The position numbers were made by a program, and so were the translations under genes. The notes under the pieces were generated by a model. The model was given only the letters and a program-made list of their open reading frames with translations, ran no database searches and had not been told where the DNA came from. A stretch of 64,000 nt of DNA, taken from NCBI RefSeq assembly GCF_023544445.1, contig NZ_JALPVJ010000033.1, positions 19,199-83,198 of the forward strand. Direction: 5' to 3'. The DNA comes from Actinoplanes sp. M2I2 (GTDB taxonomy: Bacteria; Actinomycetota; Actinomycetes; Mycobacteriales; Micromonosporaceae). Numbering within the stretch: the first letter of the stretch is position 1; each line of letters begins with the position of its first letter. Of the stretch, positions 61,918-64,000 are shown in pieces.

Positions 61918-63120
61918 ATGGCCGGCGCACTTCCCGATGGCGAACCCGTTCCGCTGGACGGTTCCCTCCCCCCTCAGGCGACGGCTCACGTCGGTAAAGA
62001 CGGGTTCGCCGTCTACGTTCATGTCCCGTTCTGCGCGAGCCGCTGCGGTTACTGCGACTTCAACACCTACACGGCGAGCGAGCTCGGCGGTGGCGTCAGC
62101 CGGGAGGCGTACGCCGAGACGGTGCTGCAAGAGCTCGAGCTGGCCCGCCGGACCGTCGACCCGGCCCGGGTCGACACCGTGTTCTTCGGCGGCGGCACAC
62201 CGACGCTGCTGGACGCGGACGACCTCGGCCGCATCCTGCACGCCATCGACGACGCGTGGGGACTGGCCCCGGGGGCCGAGGTCACGACCGAGGCCAACCC
62301 GGAGTCCGTCGATCCCGGCTATCTGCGCCGGCTGCGCGGGCACGGCTTCAACCGGATCTCGCTGGGCATGCAGTCGGCGGCGCCCGGTGTCCTGCGGATT
62401 CTCGACCGCAAGCACACCGCTGGTCGCGCGCCGCAGGCCGCGGTGGAGGCTCGCGAGGCCGGGTTCGAGCACGTCAACCTCGACCTGATCTATGGCACGC
62501 CGGGCGAGACAGCCGACGACTTCGCCGCTTCCCTGCGGACGGTGGTCGACGCCGGCGTGGACCACGTGAGCGCGTACGCGCTGATCGTCGAGGACGGCAC
62601 CCGGATGGCCGCCCGGATGCGGCGCGGCGAGATCCCGTTCCCCTCGGACGACGTGGCCGCCGATCGCTACCTGGCGGCGGAGGCGGCGCTGAGCGAGGCC
62701 GGCTTCCGGTGGTACGAGGTCTCCAACTGGGCCACCTCCGACGAGGCCCGCTGCCGGCACAACCTGCTCTATTGGACCGGCGCCGACTGGTGGGGCCTGG
62801 GGCCGGGCTCGCACAGCCACGTCGGCGGGGTGCGCTGGTGGAACGTCAAGCACCCGGCCGCGTACGGGAAGAGGCTGGCCGACGGCGTCTCGCCGGGTCA
62901 CGGGCGGGAACTGCTGAGCGACGAGGACCGGCACGTCGAGGACGTGATGCTGCGGGTGCGGCTGCGCGACGGCATCGCCCTCGACCGGGTCGACCAGGTG
63001 GGCGCCAAGCAGGCGCTCGCCAACGGACTGCTCGACCCCGGGGCGTACGAAAGTGGTCGTCTGGTTCTCACGCTGCGTGGCCGCCTGCTGGCCGACGCCG
63101 TGATCCGCGACGTGGTGTGA
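61918..63120 (+). CDS. hemW: Radical SAM haem chaperone HemW
   Basis: 400 residues. AVYVHVPFCASRCGYCDFNTY gives the CxxxCxxC cluster motif with Phe after the last Cys plus one, as in HemW/HemN. FFGGGTPTLL and NLDLIYGTPGET follow, and a HemW-type C-terminal domain. HemW inserts haem into respiratory enzymes and lacks the coproporphyrinogen oxidase N-terminus of true HemN. Synteny (downstream of lepA) agrees with Mycobacterium. Confidence 0.93.
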   Translation: MAGALPDGEPVPLDGSLPPQATAHVGKDGFAVYVHVPFCASRCGYCDFNTYTASELGGGVSREAYAETVLQELELARRTVDPARVDTVFFGGGTPTLLDADDLGRILHAIDDAWGLAPGAEVTTEANPESVDPGYLRRLRGHGFNRISLGMQSAAPGVLRILDRKHTAGRAPQAAVEAREAGFEHVNLDLIYGTPGETADDFAASLRTVVDAGVDHVSAYALIVEDGTRMAARMRRGEIPFPSDDVAADRYLAAEAALSEAGFRWYEVSNWATSDEARCRHNLLYWTGADWWGLGPGSHSHVGGVRWWNVKHPAAYGKRLADGVSPGHGRELLSDEDRHVEDVMLRVRLRDGIALDRVDQVGAKQALANGLLDPGAYESGRLVLTLRGRLLADAVIRDVV

Positions 63121-63149
63121 GAAGCGCCGGGCCCCGTCCCGGCGCGGCT

Positions 63150-63815
63150 CTATTTGATCAGGTTGATGGTCATCGGGTACTTGTACGGCTCGTTGTTGAG
63201 CGCCTTGAGACCCGCGATCACGCCGAAGATGATGGCGATCAGCGCGGCGATCGGGATGATCACGAAGCCGATGACGAGGCAGGCGGTGGCCCAGCCGATG
63301 ATGCCGACGATCGACCAGACGATCTGGAAGTTCAGCGCCTTGACCGACTCGGCCCGGACGACCGGCGACTGGTTGCCCTTGGCCAGCAGGGCGATCAGCG
63401 GCGCGATCCAGCCGCCGAGGCCGCCGCCGAGGAAGGCGCCCAGCGCGCCGCCGAAGTGCGCGACCAGGATCCAGGTCTTGTCGTCCTGGGCCGGGGAGGC
63501 GCCGAAACCGGGCTGCTGGTAGCCGTACTGCGGGGGCGGAGTGCCGTATCCGGGCGGCGGCCCACCGTACCCGCCGGGACCCGACACCGGCGGTTCGCCG
63601 TAACCGGGACCTGAGGTGGGCGGCGGGGCCCCGTAGCCGGGACCGGAGGCCGGCGGCTGCGGCGCGCCGTAACCGGAGCCGGAGCTCGGCGTGCCGTAGG
63701 GCGGCGGGGGAGGCGGTGTCGAACCGGAGGCCGGGTCGTTAGCCGCATATGGGTTGAACGGCCGCGTCGGGTCGTTCGCGTTACCTTCACCGGGCGGGCG
63801 AGGTGGTTCAGTCAT
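63150..63815 (-). CDS. DUF4870 membrane protein with Pro/Gly-rich N-terminus
   Basis: 221 residues from ATG 63815 (the frame extends to 63860). Residues 1-110 are a Pro/Gly/Tyr repeat region (GPGYGAPPP-type). Residues 115-221 are DUF4870: KTWILVAHFGGALGAFLGGG, LIALLAKGNQSPVVRAESVKALNFQ, then two membrane spans. Role unknown; the tail region resembles those on other actinobacterial membrane proteins. Convergent with hemW. Confidence 0.88.
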   Translation of the reverse strand: MTEPPRPPGEGNANDPTRPFNPYAANDPASGSTPPPPPPYGTPSSGSGYGAPQPPASGPGYGAPPPTSGPGYGEPPVSGPGGYGGPPPGYGTPPPQYGYQQPGFGASPAQDDKTWILVAHFGGALGAFLGGGLGGWIAPLIALLAKGNQSPVVRAESVKALNFQIVWSIVGIIGWATACLVIGFVIIPIAALIAIIFGVIAGLKALNNEPYKYPMTINLIK

Positions 63816-63886
63816 GGCTGACACCGTAGAGCCGCAGTTCAATGCGGTCGAGGGCGACATGCTGATCTAGTCGCAACGCCGTTCAG

Positions 63887-64000
63887 TTAGGGCTGGGTGG
63901 TTGGTGTCAAGGCCAGGATGTTGATCTCTATCGTGGCTTGGTAGGTGGCGCGGTCGATGTTCGGGCCGCGGGCGTTGTATTTGCTGATGGCGCGTTTGAC
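63887..64000 (-). CDS. C-terminal end of a probable IS transposase
   Basis: 37 codons are visible before the TAA at 63887-63889, entering from outside the window. KRAISKYNARGPNIDRATYQ looks like the C-terminus of actinobacterial transposases. Codon use is less GC-biased at third positions than neighbours (AAA, ATA, TTG, CAA), supporting transferred DNA. The IS family cannot be fixed from this piece. Confidence 0.5.
   Translation of the reverse strand, partial: VKRAISKYNARGPNIDRATYQATIEINILALTPTTQP

Overview
The window is very GC-rich DNA with frequent GTG starts, overlapping operons and the gene order radical SAM - DUF2344 - rne - rplU - rpmA - obg ... nadD - rsfS - phosphatase ... degV ... 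comEA - comEC ... holA ... rpsT ... lepA ... hemW. That order is the conserved actinobacterial chromosome backbone. Long proline/alanine-rich proteins and the product types suggest Micromonosporaceae (Actinoplanes or a close relative). The genus is inferred; no rRNA gene is present.

Layout. 1-6.2 kb: a photolyase-related gene, a secreted or membrane protein, and an RsbQ / RsbP-like / STAS stress-signalling operon. 6.2-15.4 kb: radical SAM pair, RNase E/G, ribosomal proteins L21 and L27, and Obg. 15.4-22.6 kb: an acetyltransferase, trpS on the minus strand with a visible ribosome-mediated attenuator, pepN, nadD, rsfS, a histidine phosphatase, a lipoprotein and degV. 22.7-27.4 kb: two minus-strand genes, then comEA and the 5' part of comEC. 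27.4-46.9 kb: a prophage of about 19.5 kb. 46.9-56.9 kb: the 3' part of comEC, acetyltransferase, holA, small proteins, rpsT, a kinase-like protein, a DUF4240 gene, a MOSC protein and lepA. 57-64 kb: a repeat-rich noncoding stretch, a membrane PAS protein, a lysozyme-fold secreted protein, an enoyl-CoA hydratase, hemW, a DUF4870 protein and the end of a probable transposase.

The main discovery is the prophage. It splits comEC exactly in the codons of the conserved Ser-Gly-Ala-Asn motif. A 7-bp core (CGGGCGC) lies at both ends, and joining the host halves restores one open frame of 883 residues. Joining the phage halves gives an attP with 14-bp inverted arms, as expected for the adjacent large serine integrase. 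Excision would therefore repair comEC, an arrangement resembling the phage regulatory switches known at competence genes in Firmicutes.

The phage is a miniature siphovirus-type genome: integrase, a structured leader, an XRE regulator, a P-loop replication-type protein, an array of DnaA-box-like sites around an AT-rich patch (candidate origin), HNH, large terminase, portal, a fused protease-capsid protein, a beta-helix protein, connectors, tail genes with a short tape measure, two small HTH/excisionase-like genes, and a three-gene reverse operon of tiny proteins next to attR. No endolysin is recognisable.

Several GC-rich tandem repeat arrays lie between 53 and 58 kb. One derives from the stop-codon end of a gene and another is made of hairpin units in front of lepA.
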